Source of the DNA: Pandoraea capi
GTDB taxonomy: Bacteria; Pseudomonadota; Gammaproteobacteria; Burkholderiales; Burkholderiaceae
DNA: 64,000 nucleotides
NCBI RefSeq assembly: GCF_902459735.1
Contig: NZ_CABPRV010000001.1
Location: 1-64,000, forward strand
Reading direction: 5' to 3'
Shown here: positions 25,235 through 33,586 of the stretch, in pieces
Layout: every line of letters starts with the position of its first letter
How positions within the stretch are numbered: the stretch's first letter is position 1
Notes under the pieces: generated by a model
What the model was told of the DNA's origin: nothing
The model's database searches: none
What the model saw: only the letters and a program-made list of their open reading frames with translations
Made by a program: the position numbers and the translations under genes

Positions 25235-27706
25235 TCAGGCAGTCGTGGTTTCGGTAGACAACGCGTCGGCAGGCACGCCGGAGACCGTCAGCGGACGGTA
25301 CTCGTTGGCCTGCGTGCCGTTGATGCGGGCTTGCCACGGATCGGGCAGACCGTCGAGCGAGAACAGCAGACGCTCGTACAGCGCCCGACGATTGGCCGCA
25401 TCGGCCACTACGCGTTGCTTCACGTAGTCCAGGCCGACACGGTCGAGGTAATGCACCGTGCGGTCGAGGTAGTAGGCTTCTTCGCGATACAACTGAAGGA
25501 ATGCGCCGGTGTACTCCTTGACCTCTTCGGCCGTCTTCACCTTGACGAGGAACTGCGCCACTTCGGTCTTGATACCGCCGTTGCCGCCCACGTACAGTTC
25601 CCAGCCCGAGTCGACGGCGATCACGCCGACGTCCTTGATACCGGCTTCGGCGCAGTTGCGCGGGCAGCCCGATACGGCCAGCTTCACCTTGTGCGGCGAC
25701 CACATGTTCGCGAGCATCGTTTCCAGATCGATGCCCATCTGCGTGCTGTTCTGCGTGCCGAAGCGGCAGAACTCGCTGCCCACACACGTCTTCACCGTAC
25801 GGATCGACTTGCCGTACGCGTGCCCCGACGGCATGCCCAGATCGCGCCAGACATTCACGAGGTCGTCCTTCTTCACGCCGAGCAAGTCGATGCGCTGACC
25901 GCCCGTGACCTTCACCATCGGAATCTGATACTTGTCGGCCACGTCGGCGATGCGGCGCAATTCGCTCGCATTCGTCACGCCGCCCTTCATCTGCGGAATG
26001 ACGGAGAACGTGTTGTCCTTCTGGATGTTGGCGTGCACGCGCTCGTTGACGAAGCGGCTTTGCGGATCGTCCACCGCCTCCTTGGGCCACGTGCTGAGCA
26101 TGTAGTAGTTCAGTGCGGGGCGGCACGTGGCGCAGCCGTTCGGCGTACGCCATTCAAGGAAGTCGAAGGCAGCGCGGTGCGTGGTGAGACGGTGCTCGCG
26201 CACGGCGCGGCGCACGTCCGCGTGCGACAGATCGGTACAGCCGCACACCGCCTTTTCCTTCGGTGTCGCGTCGTACGTCGTGCCCAGCGTGCTCATCAGA
26301 ATCTGTTCGCACAGGCCCGCGCAGGACCCGCACGAACTCGCCGCCTTGGTGTGCTTCTTCACTTCGTCGAGCGTGAACAGGCCCTTCTCGGTGATCGCCT
26401 TGACGATGGTGCCCTTGCACACGCCGTTGCAACCGCACACTTCGTCGCTGTCGGCCATGGCGGAGGCCCGGCTCTGGCCTTGCGTGCCGACGTCGCCCAC
26501 GCTCGTCTCGCCGAACATGATGCTGCTGCGCAACTCGCCCAGCACGCGCCCTTCGCGCAGCAGCTTGAAGTACCACGCGCCGTCGGTCGTGTCGCCATAG
26601 AGACAGGCGCCGACGAGCTTGTCGTCGCGAATCACGAGCTTCTTGTAGACGCCGCTCGCCGGGTCCGACAGCACGATTTCTTCCGTGCCTTCGCCACCGA
26701 GAAAGTCGCCGGCCGAGAACAGATCGATGCCGGTGACCTTGAGCTTCGTCGAGAGCACCGAGCCGCGATAGCTGCCGATGCCCATGAGCGCCAGGTGATT
26801 CGCACAGACCTTGGCCTGCTCGAACAGCGGTGCGACGAGACCGTACGCCACACCGCGATGGCTCACGCACTCGCCCACGGCATAGATACGCGGGTCATAG
26901 GTTTGCAGCGTGTCCGAGACCACGATGCCGCGCGCGCAGTGCAGACCGGCCGCTTCGGCCAGCGTCGTGTTCGGACGAATACCGGCAGCCATCACCACGA
27001 GATCGGCCTCGATCTCTTCACCGTTGCCGAACTTCACGCCACGCACGCAGCCCGCCTCGTCGCCGAGAATTTCCGATGTCTGATGCGAGAGGCGGAACGC
27101 GAGACCGCGCGCTTCGAGCGACTGTTGCAGCAGCTTGCCCGCAGTGCTGTCGAGCTGACGTTCGAGCAGCGTGTCGGCGAGGTGCACGACGGTGACGTCC
27201 ATGCCGCGCAACTTCAGACCGTTGGCCGCTTCCAGACCGAGCAGACCGCCCCCGATCACGACCGCACGACGCTTCACGCGCGCCGTCTCGATCATGATTT
27301 CGGTGTCGCGAATGTCGCGGTAGCTGATCACGCCATCGAGATCCTTGCCCGGCACAGGCAGGATGAACGGGCTGGAGCCGGTGGCGATCAGCAGGCGGTC
27401 GTACGGCGCTTCGGTGCCGTCGGCACAGCGCACGACGCGACGCGGCCGGTCGATCTGCGTGACTTCCTTGCCCAGATGCAGCGTGATGCCTTTTTCCGCA
27501 TACCAGTCGAGCGGATTGAGCACGATGTCCTTGAACGACTGCTCGCCCGCGAGCACCGGCGAGAGCAGGATGCGGTTGTAGTTCGGATGCGGCTCCGCGC
27601 CGAATACGGTGATGTCGTACTGATTCGGTGCGATCTCAAGCAGCTCTTCGAGCGTGCGGATACCGGCCATGCCGTTGCCGATGACGACCAGACGAGGTTT
27701 GCCCAT
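25235..27706 (-). CDS. nirB: NADH-dependent assimilatory nitrite reductase NirB
   Basis: 823-residue siroheme nitrite reductase. The N-terminal FAD/NADH oxidoreductase (LVVIGNGMAGIRTLEELLE; second dinucleotide motif VVIGGGLLGLEAANGLK) is followed by a Fer2_BFD domain (CGCNGVCKGTIVKAI, CGSCAGLCEQ). The C-terminal half holds NIR/SIR domains with siroheme/[4Fe-4S] cysteines CVGSEFCRFG and GCPRNCAEAGIKDVG. Length is normal. First gene of the operon, preceded by a leader with an intrinsic terminator. The start is ATG with an AGGAGA-type site (GGAGAAGACAAC ATG on the minus strand). Confidence 0.95.
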   Translation of the reverse strand: MGKPRLVVIGNGMAGIRTLEELLEIAPNQYDITVFGAEPHPNYNRILLSPVLAGEQSFKDIVLNPLDWYAEKGITLHLGKEVTQIDRPRRVVRCADGTEAPYDRLLIATGSSPFILPVPGKDLDGVISYRDIRDTEIMIETARVKRRAVVIGGGLLGLEAANGLKLRGMDVTVVHLADTLLERQLDSTAGKLLQQSLEARGLAFRLSHQTSEILGDEAGCVRGVKFGNGEEIEADLVVMAAGIRPNTTLAEAAGLHCARGIVVSDTLQTYDPRIYAVGECVSHRGVAYGLVAPLFEQAKVCANHLALMGIGSYRGSVLSTKLKVTGIDLFSAGDFLGGEGTEEIVLSDPASGVYKKLVIRDDKLVGACLYGDTTDGAWYFKLLREGRVLGELRSSIMFGETSVGDVGTQGQSRASAMADSDEVCGCNGVCKGTIVKAITEKGLFTLDEVKKHTKAASSCGSCAGLCEQILMSTLGTTYDATPKEKAVCGCTDLSHADVRRAVREHRLTTHRAAFDFLEWRTPNGCATCRPALNYYMLSTWPKEAVDDPQSRFVNERVHANIQKDNTFSVIPQMKGGVTNASELRRIADVADKYQIPMVKVTGGQRIDLLGVKKDDLVNVWRDLGMPSGHAYGKSIRTVKTCVGSEFCRFGTQNSTQMGIDLETMLANMWSPHKVKLAVSGCPRNCAEAGIKDVGVIAVDSGWELYVGGNGGIKTEVAQFLVKVKTAEEVKEYTGAFLQLYREEAYYLDRTVHYLDRVGLDYVKQRVVADAANRRALYERLLFSLDGLPDPWQARINGTQANEYRPLTVSGVPADALSTETTTA

Positions 27707-27764
27707 GTTGTCTTCTCCTGTTGCCGCGCTTCATGCTCCGGAACCCGGTCCCGAAGTACAGCCC

Positions 27765-27814
27765 CGAAAAACAAAACGGCGTCCATCCGCGCCGAAGCAC
27801 GGAGGGACGCCGTT
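27765..27814 (-). terminator. Leader terminator upstream of nirB (NasT target candidate)
   Basis: On the minus strand AACGGCGTCC pairs perfectly with GGACGCCGTT (10 bp); inside is a second stem CCGTGC/GCGCGG capped by TTCG, and the hairpin is followed directly by TTTTGTTTTT. It is a textbook intrinsic terminator placed 59 bp before the nirB ATG, inside the leader rather than after a gene. With nasT and nasS downstream, the natural reading is transcription attenuation relieved by NasT. Confidence 0.88.
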
Positions 27815-27880
27815 GTCCTGTGGGTACGTCGCAGGCTGTCCCGCCCGACGCCGCACCAGAATTCGTTGCCGGCGACGCCT

Positions 27881-27907
27881 TTGCCGCTAGCGCTATGGCT
27901 AACGCAA
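27881..27907 (-). promoter_or_regulatory. Hexaloop hairpin in nirB leader (candidate ANTAR site)
   Basis: Minus-strand hairpin: TTGCGTTAGC pairs with GCTAGCGGCAA (one bulged G) around a 6-nt CATAGC loop, 67 nt upstream of the leader terminator. ANTAR proteins recognise hairpins with six-base loops, normally two in tandem. I find only one convincing copy, and the loop does not put A and G exactly at positions 1 and 4. The rest of 27707-28099 holds two further GC hairpins (28006-28022; 28030-28049) and no gene. Confidence 0.5.
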
Positions 27908-28099
27908 CAAGCGTGCCAGCACGAACGGGACTATCGACAAAGCGTTGCCGGACAAGGGGAAGACATGAAGTTGTCTATGGGAAGTGTCCGATTCTTGAGC
28001 GTCATCTGCTGCACCGCAGCAGTGCACGACACGGGGCGCCTGCCCCGTGCGCACCATCATGATGCCTACACGCGGTGCGTCGGCACCTTGGTCGTCACC

Positions 28100-29515
28100 T
28101 CATCTCGACGGTGACGGCTGATGCCCGCTCACCTGCGCGCCGGCGTCGGCCGGCAGACGCGAACCGTCGATCATGGCGAGCAGCGCAATCCCGGCCATGA
28201 CGACGAACGTCCAGCGAAAACTCGCGGTGCTGAACGGCGTGACACCGGCGACCTCGGTGATCTTGAGCACGAGCGCACCGAGCGCGATGCCCATGCCGGT
28301 CGTCATTTGCTGAAGCGCCGAGGACAGCGTGCTGGCGCCGCTCATGTCGGCCGGCGGCACGTCGGCATAGGCCAGCGTCGCCAGCGTGGTGAACTGCACC
28401 GAGCGACAGATGCCGCCGAAGAGCAGCACCAGCGCAATGATCCACAGCGGCGTCGTTGCCGAAAGCATCGCGCACAGGGCGAAGCCCACGACCACGAGCC
28501 ACCCGTTGCCCAGCAACACCCGGCGGAAACCGAAGCGGCGCATGATCGGCGTGGTCGCCGGTTTGATGCCGAGGTTACCCGCGAACAGCGCGAGCATCAG
28601 CAACCCGGACGTCACGGCGCTCATGCCGAACGCCAGCTGGAACATCAGCGGCAGTAGAAACGGCGCGCTGCCGATGGCGATCCGGAACATCGAGCCGCCC
28701 CACACGGTGACGGCAAACGTCTGCACCCGCATCGCCCCCAGATTGAGAAGCGGATGCGACGTGCGGCCGAAGTGGCGGATCGACCACGCCATCGCCAGGC
28801 CGCCGATGACCAGGCAACCGATCACGGCCGGCCAGTGCGCCGGGGTGCGGCTCGCGAGTTCGACACCGAACATCAGCAGGCTGGCACCGACGCCGCTCGC
28901 GACGAACCCCGCCAGATCGAACGGCTTGTGCTGCCCCGGCGACGGCTTGACCAGCCACAGCGCCGCGGCGAAGGCCGCCATGCCCAGCGGCACATTGATG
29001 AGAAAGATCCAGTGCCAGCTCCATGTCGACGAGATGAAGCCGCCAAGCGCCGGACCGAGCACCGGGGCGGCGAGACCCGGCCAGGTGATCGTCGCGATGG
29101 CGCGCACGAGCGCCGGCTTCGGCGTGCTGCGCAGCACGACCAGACGTCCGACCGGGACCATCATGGCGCCGGCGAGCCCTTGCAGCACGCGACACACGGT
29201 GAACATGTCGAGACTCGTGCTCATCGCGCACAGCACCGACGCGAGCGTGAACAGCGCAATCGCTGCCGGGAACACGCGACGCGGCCCCAGCCGGTCCGCG
29301 AGCCAGCCGCTCGCCGGAATGAATGCCGCGAGTGCGACGAGATAGGCGGACAGGCCGATCGAGAGCTGCGAGGGAGCGACGCCGAAGTCCCGCGCCATGG
29401 CGGGAATCGACGTCGTGATGATCGTCGCGTCGAGGTTCTCCATGAAGAACGTCGAGGCGACGAGCAACGGCAATGCCGTCGGTGACACTTTCTGCGCGGG
29501 CGTCTGCACGTTCAT
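28100..29515 (-). CDS. DHA2-family MFS drug exporter (EmrB/HsrA type)
   Basis: About 471 residues with roughly 12-14 hydrophobic spans. The DHA2 motif pattern is clear: FFMENLDATIITTSIPAMARDF in span 1, ASGWLADRLGPRRVF (motif A), VCRVLQGLAGAMMVP, and FISSTWSWHWIFLINVPLG (all in pieces). Proton-driven export of hydrophobic compounds is likely; the substrate is unknown. The ATG overlaps the acyl-CoA dehydrogenase stop (ATGA), so the two are translationally coupled; the longer open frame upstream is a shadow inside that gene. Confidence 0.88.
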   Translation of the reverse strand: MNVQTPAQKVSPTALPLLVASTFFMENLDATIITTSIPAMARDFGVAPSQLSIGLSAYLVALAAFIPASGWLADRLGPRRVFPAAIALFTLASVLCAMSTSLDMFTVCRVLQGLAGAMMVPVGRLVVLRSTPKPALVRAIATITWPGLAAPVLGPALGGFISSTWSWHWIFLINVPLGMAAFAAALWLVKPSPGQHKPFDLAGFVASGVGASLLMFGVELASRTPAHWPAVIGCLVIGGLAMAWSIRHFGRTSHPLLNLGAMRVQTFAVTVWGGSMFRIAIGSAPFLLPLMFQLAFGMSAVTSGLLMLALFAGNLGIKPATTPIMRRFGFRRVLLGNGWLVVVGFALCAMLSATTPLWIIALVLLFGGICRSVQFTTLATLAYADVPPADMSGASTLSSALQQMTTGMGIALGALVLKITEVAGVTPFSTASFRWTFVVMAGIALLAMIDGSRLPADAGAQVSGHQPSPSR

Positions 29516-30681
29516 TCGTCCTGCATCAGGGCGCGGCCAATGATGAGTTGCTGGATCTGGGTCGTGCCTTCGTACAGACGCAACAGGCGCACGTCGCGAT
29601 AGAAGCGCTCGACCTTGTACTCGTTGATGTAGCCCGCGCCACCGTGCACCTGCACGCCGCGATCGGCCACACGCCCGACCATCTCCGTGCAGAACAGCTT
29701 GGCGCACGACGCGCGCATGCTGACGTCGGCGTTGCGCGCGCCGGCGGGTTTGGCGTCATAGCGCACCGCGCAGTCCTGCACCATCGACCACCCGGCATAG
29801 AGTTCGGCCTGACTGTCGGCCAGCATCGCCTGCACCAGCTGGAAGTCGCCGATGCGCTGACCGAACTGCTTGCGCTCGCGCGCATAGGCCACCGATTCGT
29901 CCAGAATGCGCTGCGCCATGCCGCACGCGAGCGCCGCCACATGCAGACGGCCACGGTCGAGCACCTTCATGGCGGTCTTGAAGCCCTTGCCCGCCACCCC
30001 GCCGATGATGTTCGCAGCAGGCACCCGCGCGCCTTGCAACACCACGTCGCAGGTCTTGGTGCCGCGCTGGCCCATCTTCTTGTCCGGCTTGCCGAGCGAC
30101 AGGCCCGGCGTATCGGCGGGCACGATGAAGGCCGAGATGCCGCCCGCGCCCTCGCCGCCGGTGCGCGCCATCAGCGTAAAAGCCCCGGCGCGCGGCGCGT
30201 TAGTGATGAAGCGCTTCACGCCGTCGATCACATAAGTGTCGCCGTCGAGCACAGCGCGCGTCTTCAGCGCCGCAGGGTCCGATCCGGCGTCCGGTTCGGT
30301 CAGTGCAAACGACATGATCAGCTCACCACTCGCCACGCGCGGCAGCAGGTCTTGCTTCTGCGCGTCGGTGCCGTCCATCAGAATGCCCTGCGAGCCGATG
30401 CCCACGTTGGTGCCGAAGACCGAGCGGAACGCCAGCGACGTCTGCCCGAACTCGTACGCCACGCGCACTTCCTGCGCCATCGACAGACCGATGCCGCCGA
30501 ATGCCTCCGGGATCGAAAGCCCGAACAGGCCCATCTCCTTCATCTCGTCGACAAGGGTCTGCGGCACGTCGTCCTGCGCCTCCACGTCGTTCTCGGCGGG
30601 CACCAGCCGCTCGCGGATGAACCGTTGCACCGCCGCGAGCAGCAATTCGAACGATTCGCTATCCAGTCCCTTCGATGTCAT
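29512..30681 (-). CDS. Acyl-CoA dehydrogenase
   Basis: 389-residue FAD acyl-CoA dehydrogenase. Landmarks: MSFALTEPDAGSDPAAL (FAD/substrate loop), TYVIDGVKRFITNAPRAG, YARERKQFGQRIGDFQLVQAMLAD, VQVHGGAGYINEYKVERFYRDVR (in pieces) with the EGTTQIQQLIIGRAL end. The catalytic Glu of the short/medium-chain type is the E of YEGTTQIQ. An AAGGGA site precedes the ATG at 30681. It is coupled to the MFS gene and divergent from marR, an unusual partner for an efflux protein; CoA-linked detoxification plus export is a guess. Confidence 0.9.
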   Translation of the reverse strand: MTSKGLDSESFELLLAAVQRFIRERLVPAENDVEAQDDVPQTLVDEMKEMGLFGLSIPEAFGGIGLSMAQEVRVAYEFGQTSLAFRSVFGTNVGIGSQGILMDGTDAQKQDLLPRVASGELIMSFALTEPDAGSDPAALKTRAVLDGDTYVIDGVKRFITNAPRAGAFTLMARTGGEGAGGISAFIVPADTPGLSLGKPDKKMGQRGTKTCDVVLQGARVPAANIIGGVAGKGFKTAMKVLDRGRLHVAALACGMAQRILDESVAYARERKQFGQRIGDFQLVQAMLADSQAELYAGWSMVQDCAVRYDAKPAGARNADVSMRASCAKLFCTEMVGRVADRGVQVHGGAGYINEYKVERFYRDVRLLRLYEGTTQIQQLIIGRALMQDE

Positions 30682-30859
30682 GGGGCGTCCCTTGAAATAT
30701 GTCGTAACACTTGTCTGCCGGCCGGCGCGACCACGAAATAGCGCCGTGAGTGCCGCTATCTTACCTGCGCAAATCGCGCAAAGGCACGTCCCGCGTGCCT
30801 GTCCACGCCTTTCCGTGAGCAAGACTTCCCATCATTTCCACGCCTGGCGCAACAGGCTA

Positions 30860-30894
30860 TTAACTAGCATCCTAATTATTAGTTAACATATAAT
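30860..30894. promoter_or_regulatory. MarR operator overlapping a leaderless promoter
   Basis: Inverted repeat TTAACTA (30860-30866) / TAGTTAA (30880-30886), centres 20 bp apart, is followed by a perfect -10 TATAAT at 30889-30894. Transcription should start near 30901, two bases from the marR ATG at 30903, and no ribosome site precedes that ATG, so the mRNA is probably leaderless. The palindrome would let MarR block both divergent units. Confidence 0.7.
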
Positions 30895-30902
30895 CTTTCG
30901 CC

Positions 30903-31376
30903 ATGACCTCCCTGGAAACGCTCCGCTTCGTCTTCACCAGCCATCTGCTGCTGGCGGGCAAACAGTGGCGCCAGTTGTCGCAGGGCGCGATCGTCGAATA
31001 CGGTATTTCCGCGGCGAGCGCAGGCCCCTTGCTGTTCATCCGCCGTCTTGGCCAGGGTGTGCGTCAGGTCGAGCTGGCCGAGTACGTCGGGCTGGAAGGC
31101 GCGTCGCTCGTGCGTCTGCTCGATCAACTGTGCGCCGCCGGTCTGGTCGTGCGTGAAGTCGATGCCAGCGACCGGCGCGCCAACGCACTGAAGCTGACCG
31201 ACGCCGGCGAAGCGCTCGCCGAGAAGCTCGAACGCGAACTCAGCCAGCTGCGCGCCAAGGTATTCGCCGACATCCCCCGAGAAGACTTCGAGGCGGTGTT
31301 GCGCGTGTTTGAAACGCTCAACCGTGCGGCCGACCCCGATGGGTCCATCCTCGCCATGGCGCTCCCCAAGAAGTAA
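30903..31376 (+). CDS. MarR-family regulator of the FUSC efflux operon
   Basis: 157-residue winged-helix repressor: LAEYVGLEGASLVRLLDQLCAAGLV recognition helix (in pieces) and the wing VDASDRRANALKLTDAGEAL. First gene of a tight five-gene unit; FUSC starts 3 bp after its stop. The family typically responds to phenolic acids, which suits an AaeB-like exporter. A palindrome and -10 box sit directly upstream, suggesting autoregulation. Confidence 0.92.
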   Translation: MTSLETLRFVFTSHLLLAGKQWRQLSQGAIVEYGISAASAGPLLFIRRLGQGVRQVELAEYVGLEGASLVRLLDQLCAAGLVVREVDASDRRANALKLTDAGEALAEKLERELSQLRAKVFADIPREDFEAVLRVFETLNRAADPDGSILAMALPKK

Positions 31377-31379
31377 ACC

Positions 31380-33380
31380 GTGCTCACCTGGCCATCTTCA
31401 CGCGACTGGATTTTTTCGATCAAGGCGTTCGTCGCCTCGATGCTGGCGCTCTACATCGCGCTCGCGCTCGGCCTGCCTCGCCCCTACTGGGCCATGGCGA
31501 CGGTCTATATCGTCTCGCACCCGCTGACGGGCGCCACGCGCTCCAAGGCGCTCTATCGCGTGCTCGGCACGCTGCTGGGCGCGGCGGCCTCGATTGCGTT
31601 CGTCCCCGCTCTCGTCGATACGCCGGAACTGCTGATGGCCGCCGTCGGGCTGTGGACCGGCACGTTGCTCTACATCTCGTTGCTGCATCGTTCGCCGCGC
31701 AGCTACGTCTTCCTGCTCGCCTCGTACACGTTGCCGCTGATCGCACTCCCGGCGGTGAACACGCCCTCCGGTATCTTCGACATCGCCATCGCGCGCTCCG
31801 AGGAGATCATTCTGGGCATCGTCTGCGCGAGTGTCGTGGGTGCCGTGATTCTGCCGACGAGCGTTGCGAAAGTGCTGCACGACCGCTCCACGCGCTGGCT
31901 CACCGACGCCGCTCGCTGGACCACCGACATGCTGTCGGCCGATCCCGAAGGCAAGGCCACGCGCCACATGAGCCGTCATCGCATGGCGGCCGACATTCTG
32001 GCGCTCGACCAGTTGATCAGCCAGTTGTCTTATGACGCCGACACCTCCGAGCGCGTACGCGACGCGCAGGAGTTGCGCGGACGCATGACGATGATGATGC
32101 CGGTCCTCTCGACGGTGGCATCGCTCGTGCAGACGTTGCGCCTGCATCCGAAAGGCGCGCCCGAAGCGCTGGAGGCCAAGATGGCCGAAGTGGTCGCCTG
32201 GCTGCGGCGCGGTGCGCCCTCGGCTGCCCCGGCGCACCTGCTCAAGCCGCCACAGTCGGCCGGCGAAGCGTCGGACTGGTACGGCGCGCTCGTCGCGGCG
32301 ACCGAAGACCGTCTGCGCTCGCTCGTGCAGTTGTGGCAGGACTGCGCGTCGCTGCAACGCCGTTTCAGTCAGCAGGGCGACGCGCCCGAGTGGACGCCCG
32401 CCTTCCCCTACTGGGAACTCGGCGGCGCGCGCCACTACGACCACGGCCTGCTGCTGTTCTCGACGATCTCCGCGGCGCTGTGCACGTTCATCATGGGACT
32501 GGCGTGGATCTACACGGGCTGGAACGACGGCGCTGCCGGCGTCTCGCTCGGGGCCGTCGCCTGCTGCTTCTTCGCGGCCATGGACGAACCCGCACCGTTC
32601 ATCCGCTCGTTCTTCTGGGCGACGGCCGTGTGCGTGGTCCTTGCCGCCGTCTATGTGTTCTTCATCCTGACGAATGCCCACGACTTCGGCCTGCTGGTCG
32701 CCCTCTTCGCCGTGCCCTACCTGTTGCTCGGCACGTTCATCCCGCAGCCTCGCTTCACGATGGTGGCGATGCTCGTGGCCGTGAACACCGCGAGCTTCGT
32801 CGGCATTCAGGGCGGCTACAGCGCCGACTTCCCGGCGTTCTTCAACAGCAATATCGCGGGGCTGGCCGGTGTGCTGTTCGCGCTGTTGTGGACCCTGCAA
32901 ACGCGGCCGTTCGGCACGCGCGTGGCCATGCGCCGCCTGATTCATTCGAGCTGGCGCGACATCGCGAAGAACGCCATGGGCCGTTCGGTGAGCGAGCACA
33001 ACCGGCTGCGTGCGCGTCTGCTCGACCGGCTCGGGCAACTGGTGCCGCGTCTGGCCGCGAGCGAGAGCGAGACATCGAGCGACGGCTTCACCGAAGTACG
33101 CGTCGAACTCTCGGCACTCGCCTTGCAGCGCGAGCTGCCGCATCTGCATCCCTTGCAGCGCAGTGCGGTCGAAGCGGCGCTCACCGACGTGGCGCGCTTC
33201 TATCAGTCGCGACTCGACGAACAGGTGAGCCAGCCGGACAGCTCGCTGCAAGACAAACTGCTGGGCGCCGTGCGCTCGCTGGTCGCCCATAGCGATCAGG
33301 CCTCGCGCAGCGCGCGTGCCTCGCTCATGGACATCCACGTCGCGCTGTTCCCCGCCACCACTACCGGGAGTGCCCAATGA
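31380..33380 (+). CDS. FUSC-family inner-membrane transporter (AaeB/YccS-like)
   Basis: 666-residue FUSC (fusaric acid resistance) protein with the duplicated layout: an N-terminal set of membrane spans (from WIFSIKAFVASMLALYIALALGLPRPYWAM), a soluble middle of about 170 residues, a second set of spans (LLLFSTISAALCTFIMGLAWIYTGW onward) and a soluble C-terminus. FUSC proteins export aromatic acids with a HlyD partner. It starts at GTG, 3 bp after marR, and overlaps the DUF1656 gene by ATGA. Confidence 0.92.
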   Translation: MLTWPSSRDWIFSIKAFVASMLALYIALALGLPRPYWAMATVYIVSHPLTGATRSKALYRVLGTLLGAAASIAFVPALVDTPELLMAAVGLWTGTLLYISLLHRSPRSYVFLLASYTLPLIALPAVNTPSGIFDIAIARSEEIILGIVCASVVGAVILPTSVAKVLHDRSTRWLTDAARWTTDMLSADPEGKATRHMSRHRMAADILALDQLISQLSYDADTSERVRDAQELRGRMTMMMPVLSTVASLVQTLRLHPKGAPEALEAKMAEVVAWLRRGAPSAAPAHLLKPPQSAGEASDWYGALVAATEDRLRSLVQLWQDCASLQRRFSQQGDAPEWTPAFPYWELGGARHYDHGLLLFSTISAALCTFIMGLAWIYTGWNDGAAGVSLGAVACCFFAAMDEPAPFIRSFFWATAVCVVLAAVYVFFILTNAHDFGLLVALFAVPYLLLGTFIPQPRFTMVAMLVAVNTASFVGIQGGYSADFPAFFNSNIAGLAGVLFALLWTLQTRPFGTRVAMRRLIHSSWRDIAKNAMGRSVSEHNRLRARLLDRLGQLVPRLAASESETSSDGFTEVRVELSALALQRELPHLHPLQRSAVEAALTDVARFYQSRLDEQVSQPDSSLQDKLLGAVRSLVAHSDQASRSARASLMDIHVALFPATTTGSAQ

Positions 33381-33586
33381 GCGGCGAGATCGACATCTAC
33401 GGCGTATTCGTGCCGACGCTGCTGGCCCTGATGGTCGTGGCATTCGTGCTGACGGGCGCACTACGCTTCGTGCTCGCACGCATCGGCTTCTACAAGCTCG
33501 TCTGGCACCGTTCGTTATTCAATCTTGCTGTGTACATCATCGCGCTGGGCGGCATCGTCGCCCTCGCGCGCGCCTGCCAATCATGA
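33377..33586 (+). CDS. DUF1656 small membrane protein (AaeX-like)
   Basis: 69 residues with two membrane spans (VFVPTLLALMVVAFVLTGAL and LFNLAVYIIALGGIVALAR), the size and pattern of DUF1656/AaeX, always found between FUSC and HlyD genes. Both ends overlap neighbours by ATGA, so translation of the operon is chained. Its function in the pump is not established. Confidence 0.93.
   Translation: MSGEIDIYGVFVPTLLALMVVAFVLTGALRFVLARIGFYKLVWHRSLFNLAVYIIALGGIVALARACQS

Noticed and set aside
28030-28049. CACGGGGC-GCCT-GCCCCGTG hairpin as terminator of the DHA2 gene
   Set aside because: The stem is good but no U tract follows on the minus strand, and it may belong to the nirB leader; left undecided.
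24767-28114. 1,115-codon open frame on the plus strand across the nitrate genes
   Set aside because: His/Arg/Ala-rich composition with no recognisable domain; it is an antisense shadow of nirB, nirD and the 5' end of nasA, which have complete conserved domains.
31398-33479. 693-codon frame antisense to the FUSC gene
   Set aside because: Arg/His/Glu-rich shadow; the FUSC frame has membrane spans and operon overlaps on both sides.
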